In this document: one piece after another, positions 3,559-5,099 of the stretch
How the letters are laid out: every line of letters starts with the position of its first letter
How positions within the stretch are numbered: the stretch's first letter is position 1
Assembly (NCBI GenBank): GCA_022425185.1
Contig: JAKMFY010000263.1
Coordinates: forward strand, 1 to 5,099
DNA from: Candidatus Poseidoniaceae archaeon
GTDB taxonomy: Archaea; Thermoplasmatota; Poseidoniia; Poseidoniales; Poseidoniaceae
Direction: 5' to 3'
DNA: 5,099 nucleotides
Translations under genes and position numbers: made by a program
Notes under the pieces: generated by a model
The model's input: only the letters and a program-made list of their open reading frames with translations
Told to the model about the DNA's origin: nothing
Databases searched by the model: none

Positions 3559-5099
3559 ATGGAGGAGACAGAAGATATCGCTGAAGAGCCGGTGGCTCGT
3601 GGCGAAAATCGTCAACCGATTGTTTCTGTTCTCGGTCACGTTGATCACGGAAAAACGAGCGTTCTCGACTTGGTTCGTTCCCTCGGAAGTGAGCGACAAG
3701 CCAGTGTCATGGATCGTGAGGCAGGCGGAATCACACAACACATCGGTGCGACCGAAGTTCCGGCAAAGATTCTCAATGAAACATGTGCTGAGTTAATGCA
3801 AGGCCGTCCGTTCAAATCACCTGGTTTACTTTTCATCGACACACCAGGCCACCATTCTTTTGCTTCACTTCGCAATCGTGGTGGTGCTCTTGCAGATATC
3901 GCCATCCTTGTGGTTGATATCATGGAAGGATTACAACCTCAAACGATTGAATCCATCAATATTCTCAAACAAACAAAAACTCCGTTCGTTATTGCTGGAA
4001 ATAAGATTGACAGAATTCATGGATGGAGATGTAAGAAAGATCGATCCTTCCTCGCATCGTTGGCAGACCAGCGACAAGATGTTGTGGATTTGTTCCAACA
4101 ACGTTTCTGGAAACTTGTTGGCCAAGTTTCAGAGCATGGAATTAACCTTGAACGATACGACCAAATCAAAGATTTCAAGCAATCGTTCCCTCTTGTTCCA
4201 ATGTCTGCTAAAGAAGGTGAAGGATTGCAAGACCTACTCACCGTTACCGTGGGTTTGGCAGAACGTTTCCTCGAAGATCGTCTTACCGATACACTCGGGC
4301 CTGCCGAAGGAACGATTCTCGAAATGAAGGATGAAATTGGAATGGGGAAAACAATCGATGTCATTCTTCATCGCGGTTCGCTTAGTGTAACCAATACCAT
4401 AACTGTCGTCAGTGCAGACGGTCCATTCGATGTTCGCATCAAGGGACTAAAACGTGCTCGAGGAATGTCGGAGATGCGAGATGCTGGTGACCGATGGGAA
4501 TCTGTCGATACGATTGATGCCGCTGCAGGTGTCAAAATTATTGCCCAGGGACTTGAAAAGGCTCTGGCAGGAACGACCATTCGACTCTCGAGTGAAGAAG
4601 CATGGGAAGAAGCTCGAAAAGAAACCCAAGTTTCTGTTGAACTCGATGAAGAAGGAATCGTCATCAAAGCCGATACCATTGGTGGATTGGAAGCACTTGC
4701 ATTTGAACTCAAGAAGATTGAGGTCCCTATCCGAAGAGCCACCGTTGGTCCTGTTAACAAAAGGGATCTCATGACTGCGGAGGCAGCAAGCAGTCCATTG
4801 AATCAAATTATTCTCGGTTTCTCGATTGAGCCAAACAATGAAGTTCGTGCTCTTGTCAATCAAGGCGATGAAAGCGTTACTTGGATTGGTGGGGACATCA
4901 TTTACCATATCATTGACCAATTTGAAGAATGGAAGGAAGAGAGAAAGAAAGCAATTGATGCTGCAACTCGGGAGAACCTCATCTATCCTGGAAAACTTCT
5001 CTATCTAGAAAACCATACATTCCGTAACAAAGGACCTGCAATTGTTGGTATGCGAGTTCTAGGCGGTCGAGTTCACCTTGGACAGCGATTGATGAAGGT
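3559..5099 (+). CDS. infB: translation initiation factor aIF5B (IF2 family), 3' end outside window
   Basis: This GTPase promotes subunit joining and helps place initiator tRNA on the ribosome. The 513 visible codons are open to the right edge; archaeal members are about 590-600 residues, so most of the protein is present. After an acidic lead of about 18 residues come G1 GHVDHGKTS (26-34), G2 around GGITQHIGA (56-64), G3 DTPGHHSF (94-101) with catalytic-type His98, G4 NKID (148-151) and G5 SAK (216-218). Domain II starts near 248 (GPAEGTILE), domain III spans about 355-450, the charged linker helix EEWKEERKKAIDAA is near 455-468, and domain IV begins after 475. There is no intein and no long eukaryotic N-terminal extension. 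Position 99 is His where archaeal members usually have Glu. ATG 3559 has a strong SD, GGAGGT, 32 bases after the ndk stop. Confidence 0.96.
   Translation, partial: MEETEDIAEEPVARGENRQPIVSVLGHVDHGKTSVLDLVRSLGSERQASVMDREAGGITQHIGATEVPAKILNETCAELMQGRPFKSPGLLFIDTPGHHSFASLRNRGGALADIAILVVDIMEGLQPQTIESINILKQTKTPFVIAGNKIDRIHGWRCKKDRSFLASLADQRQDVVDLFQQRFWKLVGQVSEHGINLERYDQIKDFKQSFPLVPMSAKEGEGLQDLLTVTVGLAERFLEDRLTDTLGPAEGTILEMKDEIGMGKTIDVILHRGSLSVTNTITVVSADGPFDVRIKGLKRARGMSEMRDAGDRWESVDTIDAAAGVKIIAQGLEKALAGTTIRLSSEEAWEEARKETQVSVELDEEGIVIKADTIGGLEALAFELKKIEVPIRRATVGPVNKRDLMTAEAASSPLNQIILGFSIEPNNEVRALVNQGDESVTWIGGDIIYHIIDQFEEWKEERKKAIDAATRENLIYPGKLLYLENHTFRNKGPAIVGMRVLGGRVHLGQRLMK

Noticed and set aside
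3860..4327. 155-codon plus-strand frame and several minus-strand frames inside infB
   Set aside because: All are shadows of the infB frame, which carries the complete GTPase motif series and stays open to the window edge.

Overview
The window is archaeal. It carries archaeal/eukaryotic-type ribosomal proteins (L7Ae, S28e, L24e), an archaeal-type initiation factor aIF5B with almost no N-terminal extension, TATA-box promoters and GAGGT/GGTGA Shine-Dalgarno (SD) sites. The moderate GC content, AT-rich intergenic DNA and heavy use of CGA for arginine suggest a mesophilic euryarchaeon. From memory the proteins look most like uncultured marine Thermoplasmatota (Marine Group II/III type), but that placement is inference.

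Layout. Positions 1-397 are essentially intergenic: an AT-rich stretch with repeated TTGAAAA/CAATTG motifs, a plus-strand promoter at its right end and possibly the first codons of a leftward gene at its left edge. A tandem PRC-barrel-like protein follows (398-988), then tRNA-Ile(GAT) with an encoded CCA (1043-1119), then ribose-phosphate pyrophosphokinase (1196-2128). A new promoter at about 2163 probably drives a compact cluster of rpl7ae, rps28e, rpl24e, ndk and infB. The infB gene (aIF5B) runs off the right edge. All confident genes are on the plus strand.

How the genes fit together. Prs makes PRPP for nucleotide synthesis and Ndk balances the NTP pool, including the GTP used by aIF5B. 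L7Ae, S28e and L24e belong to the ribosome, and L7Ae also belongs to RNP particles. The rpl7ae-rps28e-rpl24e-ndk-infB order is a familiar archaeal arrangement and is not a new system.

The points most worth a second look are these: L24e has lost three of its four zinc-finger cysteines; hairpins cover the SD sites of rpl7ae and infB; the upstream intergenic region has a cluster of repeats; Prs has an insertion of about 18 residues; and the switch II region of aIF5B resembles eukaryotic eIF5B. I found no mobile element, CRISPR array, defence system or biosynthetic cluster.
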